Notes: generated from the sequence alone by a model not told the origin. A stretch of DNA of 64,000 bases from CAWINX01 sp963837585 (GCA_963837585.1 CAWINX010000003.1:868001-932000); one strand, 5' to 3'; shown: positions 36,576 to 45,716, numbered from the stretch's first letter. Translations and numbers: made by a program.

Positions 36576-37251
36576 CCTTGGAGGTGGAGGAAATCAGATA
36601 CTGGACCAGTTGGTTGAGCTGCTGGGCGGTGATCGTCGTGCCGAAGTTCTGCGGCATCACGTTGGCCGGGTAGCCCTTGGCGATGCGGGCGTTGGGGTCG
36701 ACGATCGACTGGTGGATCATCGCCGCGCTCTGGCCGGGCAGAACCTTGTCGAGATCGGGGCCAGTCACTCCACCCGATTTGGCCGCCGCCAGCGTGTGGC
36801 AGCCGCCGCAGCCATTGTTGGCGAAGACCTGGGCGCCCGGGCCGCCCGGCACGGTGGGCGGCGCCGCGCCCGGCACTCCGGCGTAGCGGCCGACGTAGGC
36901 GGCGACGTCCTCGAGGTCCTGGCCGGTGACGACATCACGTGGCATTGAGACGGCCGGGTCGGCGTTGCTCGGCCGCGGGTACTCGACCTGCGCCTTGACG
37001 ATCCCCTCGACCGTGTCGCCTCCCTCTCCGGCGGATCGCGCCGCCGCAAAGGCATCGTCGAGGTTGGGGCCGATCTGGGCCGTCGTCCCTGCCTGGGCCA
37101 TGGTGTGGCAGACGCCGCACTTCTGGACGAAGAGGACGCGGCCGCGCTCCTCGTTGGCGGTGCTCGTCCCGCAGCCGGAGGCGGCAAGCGCGATCCCGGC
37201 GAGGGCGGCGAGGGCGAGGGGCAGGCGGATGAGGTTCAGGGAGATGGGCAT
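36565..37251 (-). CDS. Dihaem cytochrome c lipoprotein
   Basis: A 228-residue exported protein. The signal ends in a lipobox (ALAASGC), so it is membrane-anchored outside the cell. Two cytochrome c domains follow, each with a CxxCH site: CGVCH with a later AVSMPRDV methionine region, and CGGCH with NVMPQNFG. It probably passes electrons to the CuA site of the nearby oxidase, which lacks a fused cytochrome. It is coupled to ctaA downstream. Confidence 0.9.
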   Translation of the reverse strand: MPISLNLIRLPLALAALAGIALAASGCGTSTANEERGRVLFVQKCGVCHTMAQAGTTAQIGPNLDDAFAAARSAGEGGDTVEGIVKAQVEYPRPSNADPAVSMPRDVVTGQDLEDVAAYVGRYAGVPGAAPPTVPGGPGAQVFANNGCGGCHTLAAAKSGGVTGPDLDKVLPGQSAAMIHQSIVDPNARIAKGYPANVMPQNFGTTITAQQLNQLVQYLISSTSKGGK

Positions 37252-37377
37252 ATACGGCGCGGGGCGCGCCGGAGTCTATATGTCGAGGCCCCCGTCGAAG
37301 CGGCTTGCCAGGCGTGGCCGGTGGGGTAGGCTTGAGGCAATTCGCACGACGTCCGAATCTCCGCGGGAGGTGGCTCG

Positions 37378-37779
37378 ATGCAGGTGAGGGAAGGCATGTC
37401 GGAAGTGGTTCTCACGGTCGGTCCTTCGCACACGCTGCGTGAGGCGGCGGTGATGATGGTCGAGAAGGGGATCGGGGCCGCACTGGTCACCGACGCGGAG
37501 GCCCCGGTGCCGCGGATCATCACCGAGCGCGACCTTCTCAACTCGGTTGGCAACGGCGAGGACCCCGACGTCGAGGTCGTCGCCGACCACATGAGCGGCA
37601 ACGTCATCGTCGCCGCGCCCGACTGGAGCATGGAACGCGCCGCGGGCGAGATGTCGCGGCGGGGCGTCCGCCATCTGATCGTCCTCGAAGAGGGCGAATT
37701 GGTCGGCGTGCTCTCGATGCGCGACATCGTTCGCGTCTGGACCTCGGACGGAGCCACTTCGGGGATGACGCCGGAGTGA
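37378..37779 (+). CDS. Tandem CBS-domain protein
   Basis: A 133-residue protein with two CBS units: VLTVGPSHTLREAAVMMVEKGIGAALVTD through RIITERDLLNSV, and VIVAAPDWSMERAAGEMSRRGVRHLIVLEEGELVGVLSMRDIV. It is a stand-alone sensor of the type that binds AMP, ATP or SAM. It is convergent with the small membrane gene after it, the stops being adjacent. It differs from the CBS protein at 12856 in lacking the inter-domain insert. Confidence 0.85.
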   Translation: MQVREGMSEVVLTVGPSHTLREAAVMMVEKGIGAALVTDAEAPVPRIITERDLLNSVGNGEDPDVEVVADHMSGNVIVAAPDWSMERAAGEMSRRGVRHLIVLEEGELVGVLSMRDIVRVWTSDGATSGMTPE

Positions 37780-37780
37780 T

Positions 37781-38071
37781 TCAGTCCTGTGGCGCCGAGA
37801 TCGTCTCGACCGGGAGGACCGCACCGCGAACCTTCTGCTTGCGGGGCAGGCGGAAGTAGTCGCGAATCGCGCCCCGGGTGAGGCTGCGGAAGGCCCCGGC
37901 GAAGAAAACCAGGCCGGCGACCGCGTAGACCCAGGCGGGGAAGAGGAAGCCGTTGGCGTAGACCCCGGCGAGCAAGCCGGCGACGCCGAGCGCGAGGAAG
38001 GCGGGGGCCCAGGAGGGCCGGGACGCGTAGACAAGCTCGCCGGGCTCTGGGATGTCGCGGTGCTCGGCCAT
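37781..38071 (-). CDS. Small membrane protein of the divergent oxidase-like operon
   Basis: A 96-residue protein with two central helices (APAFLALGVAGLLAGVYANG and AWVYAVAGLVFFAGAF) and charged ends. It begins 3 nt after the 37-codon gene and follows ctaB in the operon carrying the ligand-less CoxI/CoxII-like genes. Its size resembles actinobacterial oxidase subunit IV, but no firm family match can be stated. Confidence 0.55.
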   Translation of the reverse strand: MAEHRDIPEPGELVYASRPSWAPAFLALGVAGLLAGVYANGFLFPAWVYAVAGLVFFAGAFRSLTRGAIRDYFRLPRKQKVRGAVLPVETISAPQD

Positions 38072-38074
38072 TGC

Positions 38075-38188
38075 TCAGGAGGCGATGTAGAGCATTGCGA
38101 CGACGAAGCTGAGCGCGAAGACGCCCGCGGCGATGCCGCCGGCCACCAGGCCGCCCTTCAGGTTTCGTCTTGCCAGCTCGCGGTCCAC
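38075..38188 (-). CDS. 37-residue single-helix membrane peptide
   Basis: A short GTG-started frame: a basic head (DRELARRNLKGG) and one hydrophobic helix (LVAGGIAAGVFALSFVVAML) ending YIAS. It fits exactly between ctaB (29 nt upstream) and the 96-residue gene (3 nt downstream) with matching strand. Positive-inside topology and tight packing support it as real. It could be a small subunit of the oxidase-like complex. Confidence 0.6.
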   Translation of the reverse strand: MDRELARRNLKGGLVAGGIAAGVFALSFVVAMLYIAS

Positions 38189-38217
38189 GGTCGGATTTCT
38201 ATCAGGGTCGGCGGTGG

Positions 38218-39138
38218 CTAGACGTGGGCGTCGATCGCCATCGCCGCGAACAGCAGCGCCAGGTAGGCGAGTGAGAAGAGGTAGGTGCGAAGCGCCCAGC
38301 GACGGTCGGCGCTGCGCAGCAGTCGCGCCGCGAAGTAGATGAAGGCGGCGCCCAGCGCCATCGAGGGAATCACGTAGGCGACGCCGAGCCCGCCCGCGCA
38401 GAAGGGCAGCTGGGTCACCGCATAGAGAAGGATCGTGTAGAGGAGGATCTGGCGGCGCGTCTCCGCCTCGCCGCGGACCACCGGCAGCATCGGCACGCCG
38501 GCCTTGGCGTACTCGTCCTTCATCAGCAGGGAGAGCGCCCAGAAGTGCGGCGGCGTCCAGAAGAAGACGATCGCGAAGAGGAAGACGGCCATGCCGCTCA
38601 GCCCGCCCGTGACCGCGGCCCAGGCGACCAGCGGCGGCACCGCGCCCGCAGCGCCGCCGATCACGATGTTCTGCGGGGTCGTGCGCTTCAGCCAGAGCGT
38701 GTAGACGCAGACGTAGCCGAGCAGCCCCGAGAGCGAGAGGACCGCCGCCAGCGGGTTGACGGTCAGCGAGAGCAGTAGGAAGGAGGCGGTCCCCAGTGTC
38801 ACCCCGAAGGCGATCGCCGCGGCGGGGGAGACGCGGCCGCTCGCCACCGGCCGATCGGCGGTGCGGGACATCATTTGGTCGATGTCGCGGTCGACCGCGT
38901 GGTTGATCGCCCCGGCGCCGCCGGCCGAGAGGGCGCCGCCGAGGCAGGTGAGCAGGATCAGCCCCAGCGAGGGGTCGCCGGCCACGTACATCGTCGTCAC
39001 CGTTGTGAAGAGCAACAGCGACTGCACCTTCGGCTTGGTCAGCGTCAGATAGTCGCGCAGGACGATCGAGGCCCGGGACCGCTGTCTGTCGGTCGCTACC
39101 GATTGGTTGGCGGTCCGCGCGCCGGCGCCGGCTTCCAT
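38218..39138 (-). CDS. ctaB: Protohaem IX farnesyltransferase (haem O synthase)
   Basis: A 306-residue UbiA-family membrane enzyme that prenylates protohaem. The Asp-rich prenyl-diphosphate motif NHAVDRDIDQMMSRTADRP is near residue 80-100, with YTLWLKRTTPQNIVIGGAAGAVPPL and FFWTPPHFWAL after it. It starts 5 nt after the CoxI-like gene stop, in the operon of the ligand-less oxidase homologues, although its product is needed by the active coxA oxidase. Confidence 0.93.
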   Translation of the reverse strand: MEAGAGARTANQSVATDRQRSRASIVLRDYLTLTKPKVQSLLLFTTVTTMYVAGDPSLGLILLTCLGGALSAGGAGAINHAVDRDIDQMMSRTADRPVASGRVSPAAAIAFGVTLGTASFLLLSLTVNPLAAVLSLSGLLGYVCVYTLWLKRTTPQNIVIGGAAGAVPPLVAWAAVTGGLSGMAVFLFAIVFFWTPPHFWALSLLMKDEYAKAGVPMLPVVRGEAETRRQILLYTILLYAVTQLPFCAGGLGVAYVIPSMALGAAFIYFAARLLRSADRRWALRTYLFSLAYLALLFAAMAIDAHV

Positions 39139-39143
39139 GCCCG

Positions 39144-40826
39144 TCAGGCTACTGGTTGAGACTCGCGCTCAGTCGGCGCGGAGTTGCCCGTGCGGTGGGC
39201 GATCGCCTCGCGGATGTCCCGCATCGGCTGGGCGCTGCGTACGTCGGGCAGCACGTCGAAGTTGTGGGGATCGGGCGGGGAGACGGTGAACCACTCGAGC
39301 GAGTCGCCGCCCCAGTGGTCGTGACCCGCTCGGGCGCCGCCGGTGCGGCTGACGATCGCGTTGACGATCGTCAGGAGGATCCCGGTCGCGAGGATCAGGG
39401 TGCCGATCGAAGCGATCAGGTTGTCGGCGTTGACGCCGGTGCCGTCGAAGAACTTGTAGGCGTCGGCGACCTCGCCGTGGTCGCTTCCGGCGATGAAGAG
39501 CGGCACGAAGGCGGCGAGGATCCCGACCACCATCGTCCAGAAGGACATTCGCGCCAGGCTCTCGCCCATCGTGCGTCCGGTCATCTTCGGGAACCAGTAG
39601 TGCAGGGCGGCGAAACCGCCGAAGACGCTGCCGCCGACCAGGGCGAAGTGGGTCGCCGCGGTGGCGTCGGTGGTGTTGTGCAGGCGCCAGGCGACCGCGA
39701 CCATCGAGTGCGAGATCTCCGAGCCGAGGCCGATCGAGATCATCGAGAGCGCGCCGATCGAGAAGAGCAGCGGCGCTCGCATCCGCAGCGTGCCGCCGAT
39801 CATCGTCGAGATCAGGTTGAAGATCACCAGGCCGAAGGGAACGATCAGCGCCAGCGCCATGATCATCCCGAAGTACATCCAGCCGATTCCGATCGGCGCG
39901 GTCAACATGTTCTGCATCCAGGCGAGGGTGCCGATCACGGCGATCGCGACCAGGGAGCCGATAACCGCGCCCCGGTTGAACAGCGGTTTGCGGGCGAAGG
40001 TCGGGACGATTTCGGCGATCGCCCCCAGCGCCGTGATCAGGATCAGCATGTAGGCGCCGCTGAAGAAGATCCAACTGAGGTGCTGCCAGAGCAGCGGCGC
40101 CCCGCCGGAGCCGTCGGCGAAGAAGATCCCGTCGTAGTTGCGGTCGATCATCAGCATCGTCAGCGCGGCGAGCAGGACGGGGCCGATCACGACCAGCAGC
40201 CAGGAGCAGATCGCCGCCGCCCAGGAGAAGACGGGCACCCGTCGCCAGGCCAATCCGGGGGCGCGCATGTTGCGCAGCGTCGTAATCAGGTTGACCGCGA
40301 TCAGCACGAAGCCGAGCGTCGCCATCCCGGTCGCCGTCGCCCATGCGTCGACTCCGTTGTTGGGCAGGAAGGCCAGCTCGGAGAGCGGCGCCAGCGGGTT
40401 GACCCCGGCCTCCGAAGGAGTGAAGAGGAAGCCTGCGTAGAGCACGGTCGCGCCGCCGACGTAGAGCCAGAGGCCGATTTGCCCGAGTCGCGGCAGCGCC
40501 GTGCCGCGGGCGCCGATCTGCAGCGGCGCCACGTAATAGAAGAAGCCCAGCGCCAGCGGGATCGCGAAGAGGAAGATCGCCGTCGCCCCATAGAGCGACA
40601 GCATCCGGTTGAAGGTCTGCGGGGCGAGGAAGGTGTTCTCGGGGACCGCCAGCTGCAGTCGCATCAGCAGCAGCTCGACCAGCGCGACGAAGAGGAAGCC
40701 GAGGGCGCCGCCGATCAGGATGCGACCGACGTCCTTGTGGTCGGCGCTGGTCGCCAGCTCGACCCAGCGCGGTCGGCGCTGCGGGTAGTCGTCGACGACC
40801 AGCTCGGGGGGGCGACGCTCGCTCAC
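39144..40826 (-). CDS. Cytochrome c oxidase subunit I-like protein lacking metal ligands
   Basis: A 560-residue, 12-helix CoxI homologue. It aligns closely with the window's coxA, yet the ligands are gone: Tyr79 replaces the low-spin haem His, Ser256 and Met260 replace His and Tyr of HPxVY, Gln305-Asn306 replace the HH pair, and Ala391 replaces the haem a3 His; only His393 remains. The fold markers GGSVF and WFPKMTGR are kept, as are PLQIGARG and QHLSW. The frame is open and the protein full length, so this is not decay by mutation of the frame. It is coupled to the CoxII-like gene by GTGA. It cannot be an ordinary oxygen reductase. Confidence 0.85.
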   Translation of the reverse strand: MSERRPPELVVDDYPQRRPRWVELATSADHKDVGRILIGGALGFLFVALVELLLMRLQLAVPENTFLAPQTFNRMLSLYGATAIFLFAIPLALGFFYYVAPLQIGARGTALPRLGQIGLWLYVGGATVLYAGFLFTPSEAGVNPLAPLSELAFLPNNGVDAWATATGMATLGFVLIAVNLITTLRNMRAPGLAWRRVPVFSWAAAICSWLLVVIGPVLLAALTMLMIDRNYDGIFFADGSGGAPLLWQHLSWIFFSGAYMLILITALGAIAEIVPTFARKPLFNRGAVIGSLVAIAVIGTLAWMQNMLTAPIGIGWMYFGMIMALALIVPFGLVIFNLISTMIGGTLRMRAPLLFSIGALSMISIGLGSEISHSMVAVAWRLHNTTDATAATHFALVGGSVFGGFAALHYWFPKMTGRTMGESLARMSFWTMVVGILAAFVPLFIAGSDHGEVADAYKFFDGTGVNADNLIASIGTLILATGILLTIVNAIVSRTGGARAGHDHWGGDSLEWFTVSPPDPHNFDVLPDVRSAQPMRDIREAIAHRTGNSAPTERESQPVA

Positions 40827-41521
40827 GGCACCTGTCCGTTCTTGATCAGCCCGACCACGCGGTCCTGGGCGGCTTGGATCCCGGTCTTCTGGCTGGAGAT
40901 GAAGTCCTTGTATGCGGCCGGGGAGACGACGTCGACCTCGGTCCGCATCGCCGCGTAGGCCTGGCCGGAGAAGGTCGCCGCCTGGCCGGTGTAGGTGCCT
41001 GTCTTGTCGGCGCGGAAGATCACCTCGTCGTGCTTGCCCGGGACGGCGTCGCGCTTGCCGGCCAGGTCCGGTACGTCCCAGGTGTGGACGACGTCGGTGG
41101 AGACGAGGTTGAGGACGACGGTCGTGTCGACCGGGACGACCAGCTTGTAATAGGAGAAGGCGCCGTTCGGGTAGTCGTAGCGCCACAGCCACTGCTGGCC
41201 CGTCGCCTTGATCGACAAGGGCTGGGAATGGGCGGCCTGGAGCCCGGCCGGGCCGGTGGTCGGTTCCTCGCGCGCCCGGTCGGTGAAGACGATGCTGACG
41301 ACGAGGATCGCCGCGGCGAAGACGGTGAGCAGGGCGCCGACCCGGAGCTGGACCCGTCGGCCGCCGCGCACCTGGCGCGGTTCGGCGCCGCGCTCGGAGC
41401 GGTAGCGGCGCACCGCGTAGATCAGCCCGACGTTGATCGCGACGATGACGATCGTCGCGGCGACGAAGCCAATCCAGTACAGAGTGTCGATCTGGTCGGT
41501 GCCAGGAGAGTGGGGCGCCAA
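40823..41521 (-). CDS. Cytochrome c oxidase subunit II-like protein lacking CuA ligands
   Basis: A 232-residue protein with two N-terminal helices and a cupredoxin domain. The aromatic patch GQQWLWRYDYP and the first CuA His (VVHTW, H146) are kept. The CuA loop reads GQAATFSGQAYAAM: Ala181 and Ser185 replace the two Cys, Tyr189 replaces the second His, while Met192 stays. It therefore should not bind CuA. The start appears to be TTG at 41521. It is the first gene of the operon with the CoxI-like, ctaB and small membrane genes. Confidence 0.82.
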   Translation of the reverse strand: MAPHSPGTDQIDTLYWIGFVAATIVIVAINVGLIYAVRRYRSERGAEPRQVRGGRRVQLRVGALLTVFAAAILVVSIVFTDRAREEPTTGPAGLQAAHSQPLSIKATGQQWLWRYDYPNGAFSYYKLVVPVDTTVVLNLVSTDVVHTWDVPDLAGKRDAVPGKHDEVIFRADKTGTYTGQAATFSGQAYAAMRTEVDVVSPAAYKDFISSQKTGIQAAQDRVVGLIKNGQVP

Positions 41522-41612
41522 AGCGCGGCCATTCTAATCACGTGTCAGACATCAAAGGCGGCGCGCCGCCGCTCTCCGGCGCCCGGGGTCTCTACCTATA
41601 CTCGCCGACCCT

Positions 41613-42557
41613 ATGCGTAGGCGACAGCGGACATCCCCGTCACTGCGCATGGCGGTGCGCGTTGGAGCGGCCGCCGTGGTGGGGGCGGCGGTGACGACCC
41701 CGTTCGTGCGCCGACGGCTCGGGATCCCGACGCCGGCGGTGATCGCGGCTTGCGCCGGGGGCCCGTTGGCGGTCGCGGTGCTGCGGCCGCGCTCCAAGTC
41801 GCGCGACGTCGTCCTCTTCGCCCTGCAGATGTGGGCCTTTACCGTCGTCCACGAGATGCCCTACGACGACCCCGAGCGGCTGCGGTCGCGGCTGCGGACC
41901 CGCTATCCGATCGTCCTCGACCGCGCGCTCGGCGCCGGCCGCCTGCCCAATGTCCGGTTGCAACGGGCGCTGTCGCGCTTCCGCGGCGTCGGGGTGCTCG
42001 ACCGCTTCCTCACCTGGGTCCACTGGCTCTGGTTCCTCGAGCCCTACCTGGCGATGACCTTCATCCTCCTGCGCCGCAACGAGCGCTTCCCGCGGGCCGC
42101 GCGCCAGCTCGCCGCCGTCTTCGACCTCGGCTGCGCCGGTTACTTCCTGGTTCCGACCGCGCCTCCTTGGTGGTCCTCTGAGCAAGGGCAGACCGGGGAG
42201 GAGGTGCGCCGGGTGATGGTCGAGGTCGGCGAACAGACCTGGAAGTCGGCCTGGCCGAAGATGTATGGGGCGCTGGGCGGCAATCCGTGGGCGGCGATGC
42301 CCTCGCTGCACTTCGCGACCTCGCTCTCGGCGGCGATCTCACTGGCCGAGGCGGGTCCCGTGGAGGGGGCGATCGGGTGGGGTTACTCGCTGACGCTCGG
42401 ATTTGCCCTCGTCTACCTGGGCGAGCACTACGTCACCGATTTGGCCGCCGGGGCGCTGCTGGTCGCCGCGGTGCGCGCCGGGGAGCCGCTCGCCGAGCCG
42501 CTGGTCGAGGGGGTCAATCGCTCCCTCAGGCGCCTGGAGAAGATCGCGAGCGGGTAG
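41613..42557 (+). CDS. PAP2-superfamily membrane phosphatase/phosphotransferase
   Basis: A 314-residue membrane protein. The acid-phosphatase signature appears as AMPSLHFATS (with the catalytic His) and YLGEHYVTDLAAG; the first motif is less clear. The pattern PTAPPWW just before is common in the inositol-phosphotransferase (AUR1-like) branch of PAP2, so lipid phosphate or head-group transfer at the membrane surface is likely. It is followed 10 nt later by the flippase-like gene. Confidence 0.82.
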   Translation: MRRRQRTSPSLRMAVRVGAAAVVGAAVTTPFVRRRLGIPTPAVIAACAGGPLAVAVLRPRSKSRDVVLFALQMWAFTVVHEMPYDDPERLRSRLRTRYPIVLDRALGAGRLPNVRLQRALSRFRGVGVLDRFLTWVHWLWFLEPYLAMTFILLRRNERFPRAARQLAAVFDLGCAGYFLVPTAPPWWSSEQGQTGEEVRRVMVEVGEQTWKSAWPKMYGALGGNPWAAMPSLHFATSLSAAISLAEAGPVEGAIGWGYSLTLGFALVYLGEHYVTDLAAGALLVAAVRAGEPLAEPLVEGVNRSLRRLEKIASG

Positions 42558-42567
42558 CGTCTTCAGC

Positions 42568-43680
42568 GTGTCTGAGGAGGAGTTGCGCAACGGCGACGAC
42601 ACTGCCGAGCTGCCGCTGTTCACGCCGCGCCGCGTGATTCAGACAGTCCTTGTCGTCGTCGCGCTCCTGGTCGGGATCTATTTCCTCTTCCCGAAGCTGG
42701 TCGGGTTGAGCGGGGCGCTCGCCAAGCTCGGCGACGCCGAACCGATCTGGATCGCGATCGCGATCGCCTTCAACGTCGTCGCCTTCGCGACCTACGTCGC
42801 CCTCTTCAAGGCCGTGGTCGGCGGCAAGTCGCTACGACTCACCTGGGCCGAGACCTACGAGATCAACATGGCCGGCCTGGCGGCGACGCTGCTCTTCTCG
42901 GCGGCGGGCGCCGGGGGAATCGCGCTCACCTACTGGGCGCTGCGCAAGGCCGGGATGCGCCGCCGCGACGTCGCGCGGCGGATGGTCGCCTTCCTCACCC
43001 TCCACTACGCCTTCTACCCGATCGCCCTGATCGTCTTCGGGATCCTCCTGCGCACCGGAGTGCTGAACGGGGAGAACTCGGTCGAGCTGACGATCATCCC
43101 GGCGGCTGTCGCGGGCCTGCTGCTTGTCGTGGGGGTTCTGATTGCGCTGATCCCTCCCGACCTCGAGCGGCGTGTGGCGCCGTTCGTGCGCGGGGAGCGG
43201 GGCAAGGCGATCGCCAATACCGTCGCCCAGGTGCCGGCGACCGTGGGGGAGGGCTTCCGCTTCGCGCTCGGCCTCTTCGCCCACCCCTCGCGCGGCGGGC
43301 TGGCGGTAATCGGCGCCGCCGGTTACTGGGCGGCCAACATCGGCATCCTCTGGGCCTCCTTCCACGCCCTCGGAGTCCACGTGCCGCTCGCCGTCGTCGT
43401 CCAGGGGTTCTTCCTCGGCATGGTGGCCAACCTCTTTCCGTTCGCGCCGGCCGGCGTCGGCGCGGTCGACGCCGGAATGATCGGCGCCTTCGTCCTTTTC
43501 GGGATCCCCGAGAACGCGGTCTTCCCGGCGATTCTGATCTACCGCCTGGTCGCCTTCTGGATGCCGATCCCGCCTGGGATCGTCGCCTTCTTCCAGCTCC
43601 GCAAGCGGGTTGCGCGCTGGGAAGACGAAGGTTTGCCGATTGACCGGAGCGCTACTATCGAAAGTGAAGTATTAGTCTAA
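42568..43680 (+). CDS. Lysylphosphatidylglycerol-synthase-TM/flippase-like membrane protein
   Basis: A 370-residue protein with about eight helices of the UPF0104/LPG_synthase_TM type. It has ETYEINMAGLAATLLFSAAGAGG, the EGFRFALGLFAHP loop and PFAPAGVGAVDAGMIGAFVLFG near the end. Such proteins flip or modify lipids; no catalytic aminoacyl-transfer domain is present. The GTG at 42568 is chosen because the protein then begins with a charged stretch before the first helix. It pairs naturally with the PAP2 gene before it. Confidence 0.78.
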   Translation: MSEEELRNGDDTAELPLFTPRRVIQTVLVVVALLVGIYFLFPKLVGLSGALAKLGDAEPIWIAIAIAFNVVAFATYVALFKAVVGGKSLRLTWAETYEINMAGLAATLLFSAAGAGGIALTYWALRKAGMRRRDVARRMVAFLTLHYAFYPIALIVFGILLRTGVLNGENSVELTIIPAAVAGLLLVVGVLIALIPPDLERRVAPFVRGERGKAIANTVAQVPATVGEGFRFALGLFAHPSRGGLAVIGAAGYWAANIGILWASFHALGVHVPLAVVVQGFFLGMVANLFPFAPAGVGAVDAGMIGAFVLFGIPENAVFPAILIYRLVAFWMPIPPGIVAFFQLRKRVARWEDEGLPIDRSATIESEVLV

Positions 43681-43690
43681 GGCGGCAGAA

Positions 43691-44701
43691 ATGGCTGAAG
43701 GACAGAAGGTCGAAAACGTGATCATCGTCGGCGGTGGCCCCGCCGGCTACACCGCGGCGCTTTACACGGCGCGCGCCAACCTCGAGCCCCTCGTCTTCGA
43801 GGGCTTTCAGTGGGGCGGACAGCTCCAGAACACGACCGACGTCGAGAATTACCCGGGCTACCCCGAGGGGATCATGGGCCCGGAGATGATGGGCCAGTTT
43901 CGCGCCCAGGCGGAGCGCTTCGGGACGCGGTTCGTCACCGACGACGTCGATCGGGTCGAGCTCTCCGACGGTGGCGTCCAGAAGGTCTACCTCGGCGACG
44001 AGGAGCACCTGGCGAGGACCGTGATCCTCGCGATGGGGGCGGAGCCTCGCCGGCTCGGCGTCCCGGGTGAGATCGAGCTGGGCGGCTGCGGCGTCTCCAC
44101 CTGCGGCGTCTGCGACGGCGCCTTCTTCAAAGACCAGAAGGTGATCGTGATCGGTGGCGGCGACTCCGCGATGGAGGACTCGATCTTCATCTCCAAGTTC
44201 GCCAGCGAGCTGATCGTGGTCAACCGCCGCGACGAGTTCCGCGCCTCGAAGATCATGTTCGAGCGCGCCCAGGAACGCCCCAACATCTCCTTCAAGACCC
44301 CCTTCGTCGTCGAGGAGTTCGTCGGCGGCGACGCCGGCAAGCTCGACCGCGTGCGGCTGCGCAACGCCGAGACCGGCGAGACCGAGGACGTTCAGACCGG
44401 CGGCGCCTTCATCGCGATCGGCCACATCCCCAAATCCGAGATCGTCGTGGATCAGGTCGACACCGACGAGGAGGGCTACATCGTCACCCAGGCCGGCTCG
44501 ACCCGCACCAACCTGGGCGGCGTCTTCGCGGTCGGCGATGTCGTCGACAACGTTTACCGCCAGGCGGTCACCGCCGCCGGCACCGGTTGCATGGGCGCCC
44601 TCGATGCCGAGTGGTACCTGCGCGACACGCCCCCCTCGCCGGAGGCGCACTGGATGTCCGGCGGCGAGCCCGTCGAGATCGCCCCGACGCCGGGCTCCTA
44701 G
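43691..44701 (+). CDS. trxB: Thioredoxin reductase
   Basis: A 336-residue FAD/NADPH enzyme. The FAD motif is VIIVGGGPAGYTAALYTARA, the redox disulfide is CGVCDGAFF, the NADPH motif is VIVIGGGDSAMEDSIF, and the second FAD segment is GGVFAVGDVVD. It is full length and intact. No trxA follows; instead a secreted IPT/PASTA gene converges on it with a 4-nt overlap. Confidence 0.94.
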   Translation: MAEGQKVENVIIVGGGPAGYTAALYTARANLEPLVFEGFQWGGQLQNTTDVENYPGYPEGIMGPEMMGQFRAQAERFGTRFVTDDVDRVELSDGGVQKVYLGDEEHLARTVILAMGAEPRRLGVPGEIELGGCGVSTCGVCDGAFFKDQKVIVIGGGDSAMEDSIFISKFASELIVVNRRDEFRASKIMFERAQERPNISFKTPFVVEEFVGGDAGKLDRVRLRNAETGETEDVQTGGAFIAIGHIPKSEIVVDQVDTDEEGYIVTQAGSTRTNLGGVFAVGDVVDNVYRQAVTAAGTGCMGALDAEWYLRDTPPSPEAHWMSGGEPVEIAPTPGS

Positions 44702-45716
44702 CCCAGCTTGACGCTCACCTTGGCGCCGGGTGGCAGCACCTTGCCCGGCTTGGGGCTCTGCCTCTTCACCTTGCTGCTGCCGTGCTTTTTGCCCTTTGGC
44801 TTCTTCACCTTGCCGAGGCGACAGCCGGCCCTCTTCAGCGCTTTCTTTGCCTTCTTCAGGGTCTTGCGCTTCAGGTTGGGGACGACGCAGGCGGTGTATT
44901 TGAACCTGTCGGTTGCGCACCGTCGGGCTTTGACCGGGATTCTGGACGCTGACGTCGACCGTGCCCCGCGACCCTGGCGGCGAGACGGCGGTGATCTGGC
45001 CGTCGGAGTCCACCGAGAAGCTCTTCGCCGGAGCGCCGCCGAAGCTGACCGCGGTTGTGCCGCTGAAGTCGTGTCCGCTGATCGTCACCGAGGTTCCGCC
45101 GCGGATCGAGCCGGATGAGGGGCTCAGCGAAGAGATCCCCGGCAGCGGCTGGACGTCGGCGTTGAATGCGAGCTCATGGGGTCCGAAGTGCGAGCCGTTC
45201 GGCCCGAGGGTCGAGCCGTCGGCGAGCGATGGGAACCACACGGCCATCGTCGGAGTCTGAGGTGGAGGCCTCTCCGATCATGCTCGCTGACGTCGGTGTT
45301 GTCGAGGCCGATCAAGTCTCCGGCGTGGATCGGCAGGTTGGTCTCGAACACCTGCGTGCCGATGCTGAGCGGTTTCCCTTCGGCGCTGGTGCCGGCCCCG
45401 GTTTCGGTGTCGAAGCCCGCCGGATGCAGGACCCGCAACTTGAACCCACCCGGCCCGGACGCGTTTTTGACCCGCCAGCGCACGATCGTGCCGTCGCTCG
45501 GAGACGCGACAACCGCCCCCGGGAGCGCCGTCTGGGCTCCAGGTGCACAGGACGCCGCAGAGGTTGGCCTGACCCGAACGACGCCGTCAACGGGCTGCCG
45601 ATCGTCACCGTCGCGGCCTGAGCGCTCGAAACGGAGATCAGAGCCCAGGTTGCGGCCATGGCCGCAAGGGAGAAAGCGCGGTGCTTTGGACGCAGCACTG
45701 ACGAACTCAGCTTCAT
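44698..45716 (-). pseudogene. Secreted IPT/TIG and PASTA-like protein, frame disrupted
   Basis: An ATG at 45716 starts a signal peptide (LAAMAATWALISVSSAQAA). Further parts lie in other frames: GFKLRVLHPAGFDTETGAG and DLIGLDNTDVSEHD, then an IPT domain (ISSLSPSSGSIRGGTSVTISG, FGGAPAKSF), then a PASTA-like Lys-rich end (ACVVPNLKRKTLKKAKKAL, KPGKVLPPGAKVSVKLG). The last switch, near 44925, is repaired by removing one base. At least three shifts are needed in all. It probably binds the cell wall; function otherwise unknown. Confidence 0.68.

Noticed and set aside
39156..40958. A 600-codon open frame on the plus strand
   Set aside because: It is the antisense of the CoxI-like gene, highly charged without motifs.
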